Origin: Methylobacterium fujisawaense
Lineage (GTDB): Bacteria; Pseudomonadota; Alphaproteobacteria; Rhizobiales; Beijerinckiaceae
Assembly: GCF_014138435.1 (NCBI RefSeq)
Contig: NZ_JACJIM010000004.1
Location: 617,364-681,363 of the forward strand
Reading direction: 5' to 3'
Length of the DNA stretch: 64,000 nucleotides
Positions 51,834 to 63,542 of the stretch are shown here, piece after piece. The position numbers were made by a program, and so were the translations under genes. The notes beneath the pieces were generated by a model, which worked only from the letters and a program-made list of their open reading frames with translations, was not told the origin of the DNA and ran no database searches. Within the stretch, counting starts at the first letter, position 1. Each line of letters opens with the position of its first letter.

Positions 51834-52337
51834 TCAGGCCGTCGCCGCCTCGCTGCCGCCGCGGGTGGAAGCACCCTGGGCGTAGACGACGGTGACCGAG
51901 CCGCCGGCCTTCTCGACCGCCTCGACGGCGGACTTGGAGGCGCGGGTGACCTCGAAGCTGAGCTTCGCGGTGAGCTCGCCGACGCCGAGCAGCTTCACGC
52001 CGTCGCGGGGACGGGCGATGAGGCCGGCGGCGACCAGGCTCTCCACCGTCACGGTGGCGGCCTTGTCGAGCTTGCCCGCGTCGACAGCCTCCTGGATCCG
52101 GCCGAGGTTCACCTCGTTCAGGTCCTGGGCGTAGAGGTTGTTGAAGCCGCGCTTCGGCAGGCGCCGATGCAGCGGCATCTGACCGCCCTCGAAGCCCTTG
52201 ATGGACACGCCGGTCCGGGCCTTCTGACCCTTCACGCCGCGGCCCGCGGTCTTGCCCTTGCCGGAGCCGATGCCCCGGCCGACGCGCATCCGGTCCTTGG
52301 TGGCGCCGGGATTGTCGCTGATCTGGTTGAGCTTCAT
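51834..52337 (-). CDS. rplO: 50S ribosomal protein L15
   Basis: The protein has 167 residues from the ATG at 52337, with GGAGG about 6 bases upstream. [34 protein letters not shown] is the L15 start, and [18 protein letters not shown] follows. The Ala/Gly-rich C-terminal tail makes it a little longer than the E. coli protein (144). Confidence 0.97.
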   Translation of the reverse strand: MKLNQISDNPGATKDRMRVGRGIGSGKGKTAGRGVKGQKARTGVSIKGFEGGQMPLHRRLPKRGFNNLYAQDLNEVNLGRIQEAVDAGKLDKAATVTVESLVAAGLIARPRDGVKLLGVGELTAKLSFEVTRASKSAVEAVEKAGGSVTVVYAQGASTRGGSEAATA

Positions 52338-52347
52338 CGGGACCTCC

Positions 52348-52539
52348 TCACGCCACGTCGCCGTGGACGCGCACGAGGTGCGCAACCTTGCGGATCATGC
52401 CGCGCACGGAGGGGGTATCCTCCAGCTCGGACACGCGGTGGAGCTTGTTGAGCTTCAGGCCGATCAGCGTCGCGCGCTGGCTGGCCTCGCGGCGGATCGG
52501 CGAACCGATCTGCTCGATGCGGAGAGTCTTCTGTGCCAT
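52348..52539 (-). CDS. rpmD: 50S ribosomal protein L30
   Basis: The protein has 63 residues, the normal length. [26 protein letters not shown] is the conserved core. It lies between rpsE and rplO with gaps of 12 and 10 bp, as in the standard spc order. Confidence 0.95.
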   Translation of the reverse strand: MAQKTLRIEQIGSPIRREASQRATLIGLKLNKLHRVSELEDTPSVRGMIRKVAHLVRVHGDVA

Positions 52540-52551
52540 CGGACCCTCCCC

Positions 52552-53139
52552 TTACGCGACCGCGGCTTCGGACTGGTCGGCCGGATCGGCATCGCGGCGG
52601 CGCGACTGGAGGGTCGACACCTTGATGCCGCGGCGGGCCGCCACGGAGCGCGGGCTGTCCTCGTTCTTGAGCGCCTCGAAGGTGGCGCGCACGAGGTTGT
52701 AGGGGTTCGAGGACCCCAGCGACTTGGCGACGACGTCCTGCATGCCGAGGGTCTCGAACACGGCGCGCATCGGGCCGCCGGCGATGATGCCGGTACCCTG
52801 CGGAGCCGCGCGGAGGATCACCTTGCCGGCGCCGTGGCGGCCGTTGACGTCGTGGTGCAGGGTCCGGCCCTCGCGGAGCGAGACGCGGATCAGGCCGCGC
52901 TTGGCGGCCTCGGTCGCCTTGCGGATGGCCTCCGGCACCTCACGGGCCTTGCCGTGGCCGAAGCCGACGCGGCCCTTCTGGTCGCCGACGACGACGAGGG
53001 CCGCGAAGCCGAAGCGACGGCCGCCCTTCACCACCTTGGCGACGCGGTTGATGTGGACGAGCTTGTCCACGAACTCGCTGTCGCGCTCCTCGCGATCATC
53101 GCGGCGGCCGCGGCCCCCGCCTTCCCGTTCACGTGCCAT
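52552..53139 (-). CDS. rpsE: 30S ribosomal protein S5
   Basis: The protein has 195 residues. An N-terminal Arg/Glu/Gly-rich extension ([19 protein letters not shown]) precedes the S5 double-stranded-RNA-like domain ([23 protein letters not shown]) and the C-terminal [22 protein letters not shown]. It takes part in translational fidelity. A 154-bp gap with a perfect 11-bp hairpin separates it from rplR upstream. Confidence 0.97.
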   Translation of the reverse strand: MAREREGGGRGRRDDREERDSEFVDKLVHINRVAKVVKGGRRFGFAALVVVGDQKGRVGFGHGKAREVPEAIRKATEAAKRGLIRVSLREGRTLHHDVNGRHGAGKVILRAAPQGTGIIAGGPMRAVFETLGMQDVVAKSLGSSNPYNLVRATFEALKNEDSPRSVAARRGIKVSTLQSRRRDADPADQSEAAVA

Positions 53140-53256
53140 TGCTTTACCCGTTCATCTCACTGGCGCAGGCGGCGGGCCTGCTCGCTCGATTGCTTCGAAT
53201 GCCGGACATGCACGGCACGTCCGGCCCGCCGTCGTTCAACGATCCCGATCGGGGCC

Positions 53257-53282
53257 GCCGGCGGCGGATGCGCCGCCGGCGA
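53257..53282. other. Perfect 11-bp GC hairpin in the rplR-rpsE gap
   Basis: Arms CGCCGGCGGCG (53257-53267) and CGCCGCCGGCG (53272-53282) with a GATG loop. It lies just after the rplR stop on the minus strand with no T-tract, so it is more likely an RNA processing or stability element than a full terminator. Confidence 0.6.
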
Positions 53283-53293
53283 GGTCCCTAAGA

Positions 53294-53656
53294 TCAGAAC
53301 TCCAGGCCACCCTCGCGGGCGGCCTCGGCCACGGCCGCGACACGGCCATGGTAGATGTAGCCGGAGCGGTCGAAGATCACCTTCGTGACGCCCGCGGCCT
53401 TGGCGCGCTCGGCGACCAGCTTGCCAACCGCCTTGGCGGCGGCGACGTCGGCGCCGGTCTTGAGTTCGCCCTTGAGGGCCTTGTCGATCGACGAGGCCGC
53501 GGCCAGCGTCTTGCCGGCGACGTCGTCGATGACCTGGACGTAGATCTGCTTCGACGAGCGGAACACCGAGAGCCGCGGGCGGCCGTTGGCGGCGGCCCGC
53601 AGCGCGCGGCGGACGCGCGCCTTGCGGCGATCGAGGGCTTCGAGCTTGCGAGACAT
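53294..53656 (-). CDS. rplR: 50S ribosomal protein L18
   Basis: The protein has 120 residues. [36 protein letters not shown] and [26 protein letters not shown] are the family's conserved blocks. L18 binds 5S rRNA with L5. It lies 10 bp after rplF. Confidence 0.97.
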   Translation of the reverse strand: MSRKLEALDRRKARVRRALRAAANGRPRLSVFRSSKQIYVQVIDDVAGKTLAAASSIDKALKGELKTGADVAAAKAVGKLVAERAKAAGVTKVIFDRSGYIYHGRVAAVAEAAREGGLEF

Positions 53657-53666
53657 GATGCCCTCC

Positions 53667-54200
53667 TTACTTCTTCTTGCCTTCCTTGCGGAAGATGAAC
53701 TCGCCCGCGTACTTCACGCCCTTGCCCTTGTAGGGCTCGGGTCCGCGGTAATCGCGGATCTCGGCGGCGACCTGACCGACCTGCTGGCGGTTGATCCCGG
53801 AGATCGTGATCTCGGTGGGCTTCGGGGTAGCGATCGTGATCCCCGTGGGGATCGCGTATTCGATGTCGTGGCTGTAGCCGAGCGACAGCTTGAGGGCCTT
53901 GCCGGCCATCGCGGCGCGATAGCCGACGCCGGTGATCTCGAGCTTCTTCTCGAAGCCCTTCGACACGCCCTCGGCGATGTTGGCGATCTGCGCCCGCGAC
54001 GTGCCCCACAGGGAGCGCGCCGGCTTGGACTGGTTGACGGGCTGCACCTCGATGGCGCCGTCCTTCATCGCCACGGCGACGAGCGACGGGACGTCGTAGG
54101 ACAGTTCGCCCTTCGAACCCTTCATCTTCACCGTCTGACCGGTGACCGTGGCGGTAACGCCCGCCGGCACGGGGACCGGCTTCTTGCCTACGCGAGACAT
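53667..54200 (-). CDS. rplF: 50S ribosomal protein L6
   Basis: The protein has 177 residues. [21 protein letters not shown] starts it and [26 protein letters not shown] ends it, both diagnostic. L6 lies near the factor-binding region of the large subunit. It lies 23 bp after rpsH. Confidence 0.97.
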   Translation of the reverse strand: MSRVGKKPVPVPAGVTATVTGQTVKMKGSKGELSYDVPSLVAVAMKDGAIEVQPVNQSKPARSLWGTSRAQIANIAEGVSKGFEKKLEITGVGYRAAMAGKALKLSLGYSHDIEYAIPTGITIATPKPTEITISGINRQQVGQVAAEIRDYRGPEPYKGKGVKYAGEFIFRKEGKKK

Positions 54201-54223
54201 GGGATAACCTCCTTATGTCCCGA

Positions 54224-54619
54224 TCAGAACACGGTGCAGAGCACTTCACCGCCGACGTTGCGCTCGCGCGCCTCGTGATCGGCCATGACGCCCTGCGGGG
54301 TGGAGACGATGGTGACGCCGAGGCCGTCGGCCACGTGCGGCAGCTCGCCGACGGACGAGTAGACCCGGCGGCCGGGCTTCGAGACGCGCTTGATCTCGCG
54401 GATCACCGGGCGCCCGTCGTAGTACTTGAGCTCGATGGCGAACTCGGTGCGGCCGTTGCCGAGGTCCGTCGCCGCGTAATCGCGGATGTAGCCCTCGGCC
54501 TTCAGGACGTCGAGGACGCTGGCGCGCAGGCGCGAGCCGGGCGTCTGGACGACGTTGCGACGGCGCAGCTGGCCGTTGCGGATGCGGGTGAGCATGTCGC
54601 CCACGGGATCGTTGACCAT
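54224..54619 (-). CDS. rpsH: 30S ribosomal protein S8
   Basis: The protein has 131 residues. [21 protein letters not shown] and the C-terminal [27 protein letters not shown] are typical. S8 binds central-domain 16S rRNA and, in E. coli, represses spc translation at the rplE start. It lies 10 bp after rpsN. Confidence 0.97.
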   Translation of the reverse strand: MVNDPVGDMLTRIRNGQLRRRNVVQTPGSRLRASVLDVLKAEGYIRDYAATDLGNGRTEFAIELKYYDGRPVIREIKRVSKPGRRVYSSVGELPHVADGLGVTIVSTPQGVMADHEARERNVGGEVLCTVF

Positions 54620-54629
54620 GGGGACCTCC

Positions 54630-54935
54630 TTACCAGCTCGACTTGACCAGGCCGGGGATCAGGCCCCGGTTGCCAAGCTCGCGCAGCGCAACGCGCGAGA
54701 TGCCCATCTTGCGGTAATAGGCGCGCGGGCGGCCGGTCATGCCGCAGCGATTGCGGATGCGGGTGGCCGACGAGTTGCGCGGCAGTTCCGCGAGCTTGAG
54801 GCGCGCCTCGAAGCGCTCCTCCATCTCGAGGGCTTCGTTGTTGGCGATCTCGAGGAGCGCCTTCCGCTTGGCCGCGAAGCGCTTCACCAGCGCCTTGCGA
54901 GCCTCATTCTTCTCGACTGAGCTTTTCTTCGACAT
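54630..54935 (-). CDS. rpsN: 30S ribosomal protein S14
   Basis: The protein has 101 residues from the ATG at 54935, the long zinc-free form of S14. [20 protein letters not shown] starts it, and [27 protein letters not shown] ends with a single Cys and no CxxC pairs. It needs no zinc, in contrast to the short form. Confidence 0.97.
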   Translation of the reverse strand: MSKKSSVEKNEARKALVKRFAAKRKALLEIANNEALEMEERFEARLKLAELPRNSSATRIRNRCGMTGRPRAYYRKMGISRVALRELGNRGLIPGLVKSSW

Positions 54936-54975
54936 GTGGTCTATCTCCGGTGTCCGCGTCTGAAGCCCGAGAGCT

Positions 54976-55542
54976 TCACTGCCGGAACGGGAACTTGAAG
55001 GCGGCGAGCAGGGCCTTGGCCTCGGCATCGGTCTTGGCGGTGGTCGCCACGACGATGTCCATGCCCCAGGTCTGCTCGGCCTTGTCGTAGGAGATCTCCG
55101 GGAACACGAGGTGCTCCTTGAGACCGAGGGCGTAGTTGCCGCGGCCGTCGAACGAGCGCGGGTTCAGGCCGCGGAAGTCACGCACGCGCGGCAGCGCGAT
55201 GGTGATCAGCCGGTCCATGAACTCGTACATGCGCTGCTTGCGCAGGGTCACCTTGCAGCCGATCGGCATGCCTTCGCGGACCTTGAAGGTCGCGATGGCC
55301 TTGCGGGCCCGGGTGATGACCGGCTTCTGGCCGGCGATCAGGGCGAGGTCGCCCGCCGCCACCGAGGCCTTCTTCGAGTCCGCGGTGGACTCGCCGACGC
55401 CCATGTTGATCACGATCTTGGTGATCTGCGGCACTTCCATGGGGTTCTTGTAGCCGAACTCCTCGATCAGCTTCTGGCGAACCACCTCGTCGTAGTGCTT
55501 GCGCAGGCGCGGGGTGTAGGCGTTCTTGTCGGCCTCAGCCAT
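54976..55542 (-). CDS. rplE: 50S ribosomal protein L5
   Basis: The protein has 188 residues from the ATG at 55542, which overlaps the rplX stop by 8 bases. [38 protein letters not shown] and [23 protein letters not shown] are hallmarks. It binds 5S rRNA at the central protuberance. Confidence 0.97.
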   Translation of the reverse strand: MAEADKNAYTPRLRKHYDEVVRQKLIEEFGYKNPMEVPQITKIVINMGVGESTADSKKASVAAGDLALIAGQKPVITRARKAIATFKVREGMPIGCKVTLRKQRMYEFMDRLITIALPRVRDFRGLNPRSFDGRGNYALGLKEHLVFPEISYDKAEQTWGMDIVVATTAKTDAEAKALLAAFKFPFRQ

Positions 55543-55849
55543 CGATCTGATCCCCCGTGGTCTTGGCGAACCGGACCTTGCGCCCGTCTTCGAGGATGCG
55601 GAAACCCACGCGGGTCGGCTTGCCGTTGGCATCCGCGACCGCGATGTTCGAGAGCTGGATGGCGGCCTCCTTGGAGATGATGCCGCCTTCCTGGTTCTGT
55701 GTCTGCTTCTGGTGCTTCTTGACCAGGTTGATGCCGCGCACGAAGGCCCGGCCTTCCTTCGGCAGAACCTGGATCACCTCGCCCGACCGGCCCGAATCGC
55801 GGCCGGTGAGCACGACGACCTTGTCGCCCTTCTTGATCTTGGCAGCCAT
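55535..55849 (-). CDS. rplX: 50S ribosomal protein L24
   Basis: The protein has 104 residues from the ATG at 55849, whose first base position overlaps the rplN stop (TAATG). [25 protein letters not shown] is the KOW motif, which starts large-subunit assembly. The C-terminus [19 protein letters not shown] is normal. Confidence 0.97.
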   Translation of the reverse strand: MAAKIKKGDKVVVLTGRDSGRSGEVIQVLPKEGRAFVRGINLVKKHQKQTQNQEGGIISKEAAIQLSNIAVADANGKPTRVGFRILEDGRKVRFAKTTGDQIDG

Positions 55850-56217
55850 TACAGCACCTCCGGAGCCAGGGAGATGATCTTCATGTGGTTGCGGGCGCGG
55901 AGCTCGCGCGGAACCGGTCCGAAGATACGGGTGCCGATCGGCTCCTTCTGATTGTTGATCAGGACCGCGGCGTTCTTGTCGAAGCGGATGACCGAACCGT
56001 CGGCACGCTTCACGTCCTTGGCGGTGCGGACGACGACCGCCTTCATGACGTCGCCCTTCTTGACGCGACCGCGCGGGATCGCCTCCTTGACGGAGACGAC
56101 GATCACGTCGCCCACGCCGGCATACTTGCGCTTCGACCCGCCGAGAACCTTGATGCACATCACACGGCGTGCACCCGAGTTGTCGGCGACGTCCAGATTC
56201 GTCTGCATCTGGATCAC
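55849..56217 (-). CDS. rplN: 50S ribosomal protein L14, first gene of this spc operon
   Basis: The protein has 122 residues, the family's exact length, from GTG 56217 with AAGGAG about 8 bases upstream. [17 protein letters not shown] and the end [14 protein letters not shown] are typical. L14 binds near L19 and the sarcin-ricin region. rpsQ, normally immediately upstream, is absent; 445 bp of non-coding DNA stands there. Confidence 0.97.
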   Translation of the reverse strand: MIQMQTNLDVADNSGARRVMCIKVLGGSKRKYAGVGDVIVVSVKEAIPRGRVKKGDVMKAVVVRTAKDVKRADGSVIRFDKNAAVLINNQKEPIGTRIFGPVPRELRARNHMKIISLAPEVL

Positions 56218-56662
56218 GTGCGTGACTCCTTGTTTCAGGCGGGTTTCCGCACACGGACGGTATTGCCCGGCGGACGACGCCTGATGGGGACCTGATGTCC
56301 CCGGCTCATGTGTTCGACCGCGCTGGCGGTGTCGCAAGGACACCGGCGCGGTCACCGCGTTCACAGGGTGCGAGCACCCATCGGAATGTCGCGAAGGCCG
56401 GGCGGATACTACGGGCCGCCCCGGATGGCAAGCGGAGCGGCGCGAAATCGTCGGCGGCGCATGGCTGGATTGACCCGATGCACGGCCTGGTTCCAGCCGG
56501 CGCCCGTCAGGAGGCCGCGTCGCATGGCGATCGACGTCGCGCCCCGTTTCGGCCTCGCGCGCACGACTCGCTGCGGATCTGTCGTGCGGGCCGGCGTGCC
56601 TCTCAAAACGCGACGACCGGCGCGCCTCTCGGCGCACCGGTCGCTGAGCGCTCGGGCGGGAC
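56218..56662. promoter_or_regulatory. rplN upstream region with strong hairpins; no rpsQ
   Basis: No gene is seen in 445 bp, and no remnant of rpsQ. A small hairpin GGGGAC/GTCCCC (56286-56302) and a strong one (56318-56351: 7 bp plus 6 bp separated by a 3-base bulge, 5-base loop) lie 70-135 bases upstream of the rplN start. They may be parts of an untranslated leader or the end of the upstream gene's transcript. A promoter for spc must lie here or upstream. Confidence 0.5.
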
Positions 56663-57040
56663 TCAGGCGGGCTGGCCGCCTGATTCGAACAGGAAGCCGT
56701 CGAGGCTCGGGATTGTCACCGACGCGCCGCTCGCAGGCTTCGACAGGCGCCAGGGCCGCTCCGAGCGGGCGCGGATCGCTTCGGAGGGGCGGAGCCGCCG
56801 CATGAGACCGTCCTCGCCGACCTCCTCGATCGCCAGGAATCCGTAGACCTGAAGCCGGGAGGCCGTCAGTTTCGTCCCGCGATCCTCGGCGGCGACGACC
56901 ATGCTGCCGGTGGCGTAGACGGCATCGAGCAGGGACCGCTGCTCGCTGCGCCGGCGGCTGCGTGCCTCCCACTCGCCCGGTGCCTGGGCGGGAATGGCCC
57001 GCCGGAACGGAACGACGTTGCTGACCGCGACGCAACCCAT
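56663..57040 (-). CDS. Hypothetical protein between spc and the ABC uptake operon
   Basis: The protein has 125 residues from the ATG at 57040. The start may alternatively be a GTG a few codons later ([10 protein letters not shown]). The middle [50 protein letters not shown] looks like a folded beta-alpha domain; the end [14 protein letters not shown] is hydrophobic. No known family is recognised. No neighbour suggests a role. Confidence 0.6.
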   Translation of the reverse strand: MGCVAVSNVVPFRRAIPAQAPGEWEARSRRRSEQRSLLDAVYATGSMVVAAEDRGTKLTASRLQVYGFLAIEEVGEDGLMRRLRPSEAIRARSERPWRLSKPASGASVTIPSLDGFLFESGGQPA

Positions 57041-57434
57041 ACGCAAAACCCTTGACGCAGACCCGCGGCGGCACACGGGCCGCCCGTTGATCGCGACAAT
57101 TCGACGGATCGCTTTAATTCTCCGTAGACCCTGCCGGCGCCCCCCTGCCCCGATCCGGTACGTCCCCTCCGGCAACCCGGCAGGATTTGCCGGCTTGCCC
57201 GCGTCCGGGGCGGGGTCCTCACGGCGGCCGCACCGGCCGTCAACGGGCCTCCTCTCATCTCCGCCGGATGGCTTCGGCCCCTCTGGGCTGCCTCTCCCCC
57301 CCAAGGCGGAGTGGGACGCATCGCGCGACGGTTTCGGCGGGAGACCGTTTCATCGCCGGCCGAATCCGAGGTCGCGGCCATCGTTCGATCCGGCATGACG
57401 GGCGACCCAGGGGCCTGCTCCGGTCAGGATGGCC
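57041..57434. other. 394-bp intergenic region
   Basis: No gene is found. A hairpin CCGGCAA/TTGCCGG (57169-57193, 11-base loop) is the only structure noted. The region separates the end of the ABC permease gene from the hypothetical gene, and should hold the latter's promoter. Confidence 0.5.
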
Positions 57435-58130
57435 TCAGCCGAGATGTGCCGTCGGTCGCGAGCGGCGCCGCACGAGCCGCGCGGCGAGCCTGTCGAGGGC
57501 GACGCACAGGCCCGCGTAGAGGGCGCCGACGAACAGGAAGATCTCGGCCGGGTAGACCATGGTGCGGTTGTTCACCTGGGTGGCCACGAAGGACAGCTCG
57601 GGCACGCCGATCACGTAGGCGAGCGAGGTGTCCTTGATGAGCGTGGTCCATTGATTGACGAAGGACGGCGCCATGGCCCTGAGCGCCTGTGGCAGGATGA
57701 TGAAGCGCAGCACCGGCCAGCGGCCGAAGCCGAGGGCGAGGCCGGCCTCCCACTGGCCGTGGCCGATGCTCTCGATCCCGGCCGCCACCCCGTACGAGAG
57801 ATAGGCCCCGCCGACGAGCGCCAGGGTCGCCGCCACGGTGCCGATCTCCGGAATCGACACGCCGAACAGGATCGGCAGCAGGAAGTAGCTCCAGAAGATC
57901 AGCATCACGATCGGCACGGCGCGTAAGACGCCGAGCCCGATGGTCAGAGCGACGCGGGACGGCCCCGCGCTCATCGCCAGGGCGATGCCCAGGACGAGAC
58001 CCAGCAGGGCCGAGGCGAGGCCGGACAGGCCGGAGAGGATCAGCGTCAGCGCCAGCCCGCCGACCGGGCCCCTGGGCCAGGCGCCGAGCAGCAGGTAGCC
58101 GAGATTGTCGGTGATGATCGCAGGGTTCAT
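57435..58130 (-). CDS. Polar amino-acid ABC transporter permease (second of pair, GltK-like)
   Basis: The protein has 231 residues from the ATG at 58130, which overlaps the first permease gene by 4 bases (ATGA). About five membrane helices are seen. The EAA loop reads EAGLALGFGRWPVLRFIILPQALR, where the ATPase docks. MAPSFVNQWTTLIKDTSLAYVIGV is typical of HisM/GltK proteins. With its partner it would form the channel for an acidic or polar amino acid. Confidence 0.92.
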   Translation of the reverse strand: MNPAIITDNLGYLLLGAWPRGPVGGLALTLILSGLSGLASALLGLVLGIALAMSAGPSRVALTIGLGVLRAVPIVMLIFWSYFLLPILFGVSIPEIGTVAATLALVGGAYLSYGVAAGIESIGHGQWEAGLALGFGRWPVLRFIILPQALRAMAPSFVNQWTTLIKDTSLAYVIGVPELSFVATQVNNRTMVYPAEIFLFVGALYAGLCVALDRLAARLVRRRSRPTAHLG

Positions 58131-58864
58131 CGGCGCGGTCCCGGAGCCGCGGCGCGGCGGGCCACCGCCTGCCCCGCCGCCTCGACCAGGGCGACCGCGC
58201 CCACATAGAGCAGCGTCGCGATGCCGAAGGCCTGGAAGGTCTTGAACGTCTCGGTCTCCACCTGCCGGGACGCGTAGGACAGCTCCGCGAGGCCGATCGT
58301 CATGGTGAGGGCGGTGTTCTTGATCGTGTTGAGGTACTGGCCGACGATCGGCAGCCAGGCGACGCGCAGGGCCTGTGGCAGGACGATGTGGCGGAAGGTC
58401 TGGACCGGCGTCAGGCCAAGGGCGATGGCCGCCTCCCGCTGGCCGGGGCGGACACCGTTGACGCCTGCCCGGCCCTCCTCGGCGATGTAGGCGCCCGCAT
58501 AGACGGTGAGGCCGAAGAACCCGGCCAGGGTCTCGTAGGCCGGCCAATGCACGGCGCCGAATCCCAGATCGAGGGCGTGCGGCGTGTTCAGCCAGGTTGT
58601 CGCGCCGCTCGGCAACAGGGCTGCGCCCACGAAGTACCAGACGAAGAGCTGCACCAGCAGCGGCGTGTTCCGGACGATCCCGACGAAGCCGGCCACTGCC
58701 CGCCCGGCCGCGGCGCCGCCCGCTTCCCGCAGGCAGCACGCCGCGAGACCCACCCCGGTGCCGGCGAGACACACGGCCACCGAGAGAGCCAGGGTGAGTT
58801 CGAAGCCTTGGATCAGCCAGACGAGGTAGCGAGGCGCCAACAGGTCGCCGAAGAGCTGGCCCAT
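58127..58864 (-). CDS. Polar amino-acid ABC transporter permease (first of pair, GltJ-like)
   Basis: The protein has 245 residues and five to six membrane helices. GIVRNTPLLVQLFVWYFVGAALLP and the EAA loop EAAIALGLTPVQTFRHIVLPQALR are diagnostic, and NTIKNTALTMTIGLAELS follows. The longer extracytoplasmic loop (GATTWLNTPHALDLGFGAVHW) is as in GltJ. It follows the binding-protein gene by 19 bp and overlaps the second permease gene. Confidence 0.92.
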   Translation of the reverse strand: MGQLFGDLLAPRYLVWLIQGFELTLALSVAVCLAGTGVGLAACCLREAGGAAAGRAVAGFVGIVRNTPLLVQLFVWYFVGAALLPSGATTWLNTPHALDLGFGAVHWPAYETLAGFFGLTVYAGAYIAEEGRAGVNGVRPGQREAAIALGLTPVQTFRHIVLPQALRVAWLPIVGQYLNTIKNTALTMTIGLAELSYASRQVETETFKTFQAFGIATLLYVGAVALVEAAGQAVARRAAAPGPRR

Positions 58865-58883
58865 CTCCGTCGCCCGGCCTCGG

Positions 58884-59699
58884 CTAGTTGCGGTCGCCGA
58901 TTCGGAACAGGCGCGGCAGCGGCTGCTCGGTGTTCGGGCCGAACCAGCGATCGTAGATCTGCGCCGCCTTGCCGCGCGCCTCCAACTCGCGCAGCGCCTC
59001 GTTCACGAGATCCCGAAGCCGGCCCTCCCCCTTCGGGATGCCGACGCCGATATAGTCGTTGGAGATGCTGAAGGGCGGGATCTCGTAATTCTGGCGGTCC
59101 GGCACCTTCGCCAGCAGCCCGACGAGCTTCGGCCCGTCCTGCGTGATCGCCTGGACGTTGCCGTTGCGCAGGGCCGTGAAGGCGAAGGGCGTGTCATCGA
59201 AGGCGACCACCGTCGCCTTCGGGAAGTCCCGGCGCAGCACGATCTCGTTGGTGGTGCCCCTGTCGACGCCGATGCGCAGGCCGTTGATCTGATCGGGGGA
59301 CGACAGGGTGCCCTTCTTGGTCAGGAACTGCTGGCCGGACGCGAAGTAGGGGATGCTGAAGTCGAGTTGCTTGCCCCGCTCCTCCGTGATCGTGAAGTTC
59401 GCCAGGACCAGATCGACTTTGCCGGAGATCAGCAGCGGGATCCGATTCGCCGGGTTGGTGGGACGCAGTTCGACCTTTACGCCGAGCTTGTCGGCGATGG
59501 CCTGGGCGTAATCGACATCGAGTCCGGCAATCTGCAGGGTCCCGCGATCAACGAAGCCGAAGGGCGGATTGCTGTCGAAGACGGCCACCCGGAGAACGCC
59601 GGCCTTCCGGATGTCGTCGAGCCTGTCGGCCTGAGCTGCACCCACCGAACAAAGGATTGCCAGGGCGAGAGCGAAGAGGCGGCGCACGCGAATCTCCAT
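58884..59699 (-). CDS. Periplasmic amino-acid-binding protein (glutamate/aspartate type)
   Basis: The protein has 271 residues from the ATG at 59699 (MEIRVRRLF). The signal peptide ends at AAQA near residue 24. The SBP family 3 fold shows as GVLRVAVFDSNPPFGF, AGLDVDYAQAIADKLGVKVEL, NRIPLLISGKVDLVLANFTITEERGK and the C-terminal GKAAQIYDRWFG. It delivers ligand to the two permeases downstream. No ATP-binding gene is in this operon. Confidence 0.93.
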   Translation of the reverse strand: MEIRVRRLFALALAILCSVGAAQADRLDDIRKAGVLRVAVFDSNPPFGFVDRGTLQIAGLDVDYAQAIADKLGVKVELRPTNPANRIPLLISGKVDLVLANFTITEERGKQLDFSIPYFASGQQFLTKKGTLSSPDQINGLRIGVDRGTTNEIVLRRDFPKATVVAFDDTPFAFTALRNGNVQAITQDGPKLVGLLAKVPDRQNYEIPPFSISNDYIGVGIPKGEGRLRDLVNEALRELEARGKAAQIYDRWFGPNTEQPLPRLFRIGDRN

Positions 59700-60407
59700 T
59701 GGACAGAGCGGTGACAAAAACTCGGGCCGTTCACGGGCGACGAAAGATCTTCGGTGCCGGGTGCAAGACGATCTCCGATCCGGAGAAGACGATCGGAGCG
59801 GTCTGTCCCGAGCCTCCACATCATTCCCTGAAAGCCGCAATCCGATCAACGGACCGGATTTCCGTTTTTCACCGGGTCATCAGCACAGCGTGCTGGGGAA
59901 GCGTGGAGAAAGGCGGTGGATGTTCTTCTTGCGCCGGCAAGACGATTCGCGTGATCTTGCCCGGGTTCTGCCGCGGGTTGATGCCATCCCGGATCGAGCG
60001 CGGGGGCGGCCGTGGTTGACGGTCCGGTGATGCGGTGAGGGTCATGTACGCGCGGACGGGGATTCCGCGCCTTGACCGATCCTTAACCTCCGGCGCGGTG
60101 CAGTTTTCTGCCGCCACCGCATTGACCTGCGGGACAACCGCGGCTAGAAGCGCGCCACTTCGGACGGCCATCGGCTGCCGACGGCCCTTGGGCATACCCC
60201 CTTGACGCCGCCGCCATCGCCCCGCGCGCTCCGAGGGTTCAAATCGCCTGACGCTTAAGTCAGATCCGTAGGTATGAGCGCGTTCGTTTCGGGCGTGCTC
60301 CTCTGCCCACACCGCGCCGAGGGTCCGTGACAGGCCCTCCGGCGCATATTCGTTTTGCGGACTGCCCTGTGCAGTCCGGCCTAGGTGACCGAGGAAGAGG
60401 GCACAGG
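59700..60407. promoter_or_regulatory. 708-bp divergent region between ABC uptake and str operons
   Basis: No gene is supported. It must carry promoters for both the amino-acid-binding-protein gene (minus) and rpsL (plus). A perfect 7-bp hairpin GGACTGC/GCAGTCC with a 5-base loop (60359-60377) sits 30 bases before the rpsL start and could be a leader element. A GGTTCAAATC string at 60235 looks like a tRNA T-loop, but no flanking arms pair. Confidence 0.5.
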
Positions 60408-60779
60408 ATGCCGACGATCAACCAGCTGATCGCCCAGCCGCGGAAGATCCAGCGGAGCCGCAACAAGGTTCCGGCGCTCGACGCTTGCCCGCAGAAGCGC
60501 GGCGTCTGCACCCGCGTCTACACGACGACCCCGAAGAAGCCGAACTCGGCGCTCCGTAAGGTCGCTAAGGTGCGCCTCACCAACGGCTTCGAGGTGATCG
60601 GCTACATCCCGGGTGAGGGTCACAACCTTCAGGAGCACTCCGTGGTGATGATCCGCGGCGGCCGCGTGAAGGATCTTCCGGGCGTGCGCTACCACATCCT
60701 GCGCGGCGTGCTCGACACGCAGGGCGTGAAGAACCGCAAGCAGCGCCGGTCGAAGTACGGCGCCAAGCGTCCGAAGTAA
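60408..60779 (+). CDS. rpsL: 30S ribosomal protein S12
   Basis: The protein has 123 residues from the ATG at 60408. [13 protein letters not shown] starts it; [18 protein letters not shown] and [29 protein letters not shown] hold the lysines (classically 43 and 88) where streptomycin-resistance changes occur, both wild type here. It is the first gene of the str operon. A CGCCCGG/CCGGGCG hairpin (60786-60806) follows in the gap to rpsG. Confidence 0.98.
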   Translation: MPTINQLIAQPRKIQRSRNKVPALDACPQKRGVCTRVYTTTPKKPNSALRKVAKVRLTNGFEVIGYIPGEGHNLQEHSVVMIRGGRVKDLPGVRYHILRGVLDTQGVKNRKQRRSKYGAKRPK

Positions 60780-60907
60780 GTCGGACGCCCGGATTTTTCC
60801 CGGGCGCCGGTCTGCGTTTCCACGGCCTCGCAAGGATGTCGCCGGCCTTACGGCTCAGGCGGCCTGCGCGGGGTGCTTAAGATCTTTTCGTTCGAGAGTT
60901 CCAGAAG

Positions 60908-61378
60908 ATGTCCCGTCGTCACTCTGCCGAGAAGCGTGAGATCATCCCGGACCCGAAGTACGGGGACGTGGTGCTGACGAAGTTCATGAACTCCATCATG
61001 TACGAGGGCAAGAAGTCGACCGCCGAGCGGATCGTCTACGGTGCCTTCGACATCGTCGAGAACCGCGCCCGCGCCAACCCGATCGAGGTGTTCCGCGCCG
61101 CCCTCGACAACGTCGCCCCGATGATCGAGGTCCGCTCCCGCCGCGTCGGCGGCGCGACCTACCAGGTCCCCGTCGAGGTGCGCACCGAGCGTCGCCAGGC
61201 CCTCGCCATCCGTTGGCTGATCCAGGCGGCCCGTTCGCGCAACGACCGGACCATGATCGAGCGGCTCTCCGCCGAGCTGCTCGATGCCGCCAACAACCGC
61301 GGCAACGCCGTCAAGAAGCGGGAAGACACGCACCGGATGGCGGAAGCCAACCGCGCCTTCTCGCACTACCGCTGGTAA
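60908..61378 (+). CDS. rpsG: 30S ribosomal protein S7
   Basis: The protein has 156 residues. [47 protein letters not shown] and the end AFSHYRW are hallmarks. S7 starts 3'-domain assembly of 16S rRNA and represses str translation in E. coli. It is 128 bp after rpsL. Confidence 0.98.
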   Translation: MSRRHSAEKREIIPDPKYGDVVLTKFMNSIMYEGKKSTAERIVYGAFDIVENRARANPIEVFRAALDNVAPMIEVRSRRVGGATYQVPVEVRTERRQALAIRWLIQAARSRNDRTMIERLSAELLDAANNRGNAVKKREDTHRMAEANRAFSHYRW

Positions 61379-61408
61379 GCGGTTCCGCCGTCTCTCAGGA
61401 GCAATTCG

Positions 61409-63484
<2,076 letters not shown>

Positions 63485-63542
63485 GGCTTCGGCCTGAGGC
63501 ATCTCTTCTTCCGCAACACGAATTCGAATCTAGGAGGCTCTG

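Noticed and set aside
60230..60250. Possible tRNA T-loop (GGTTCAAATC)
   Set aside because: The flanking bases do not form a T-stem, and no acceptor or anticodon arm is found around it.
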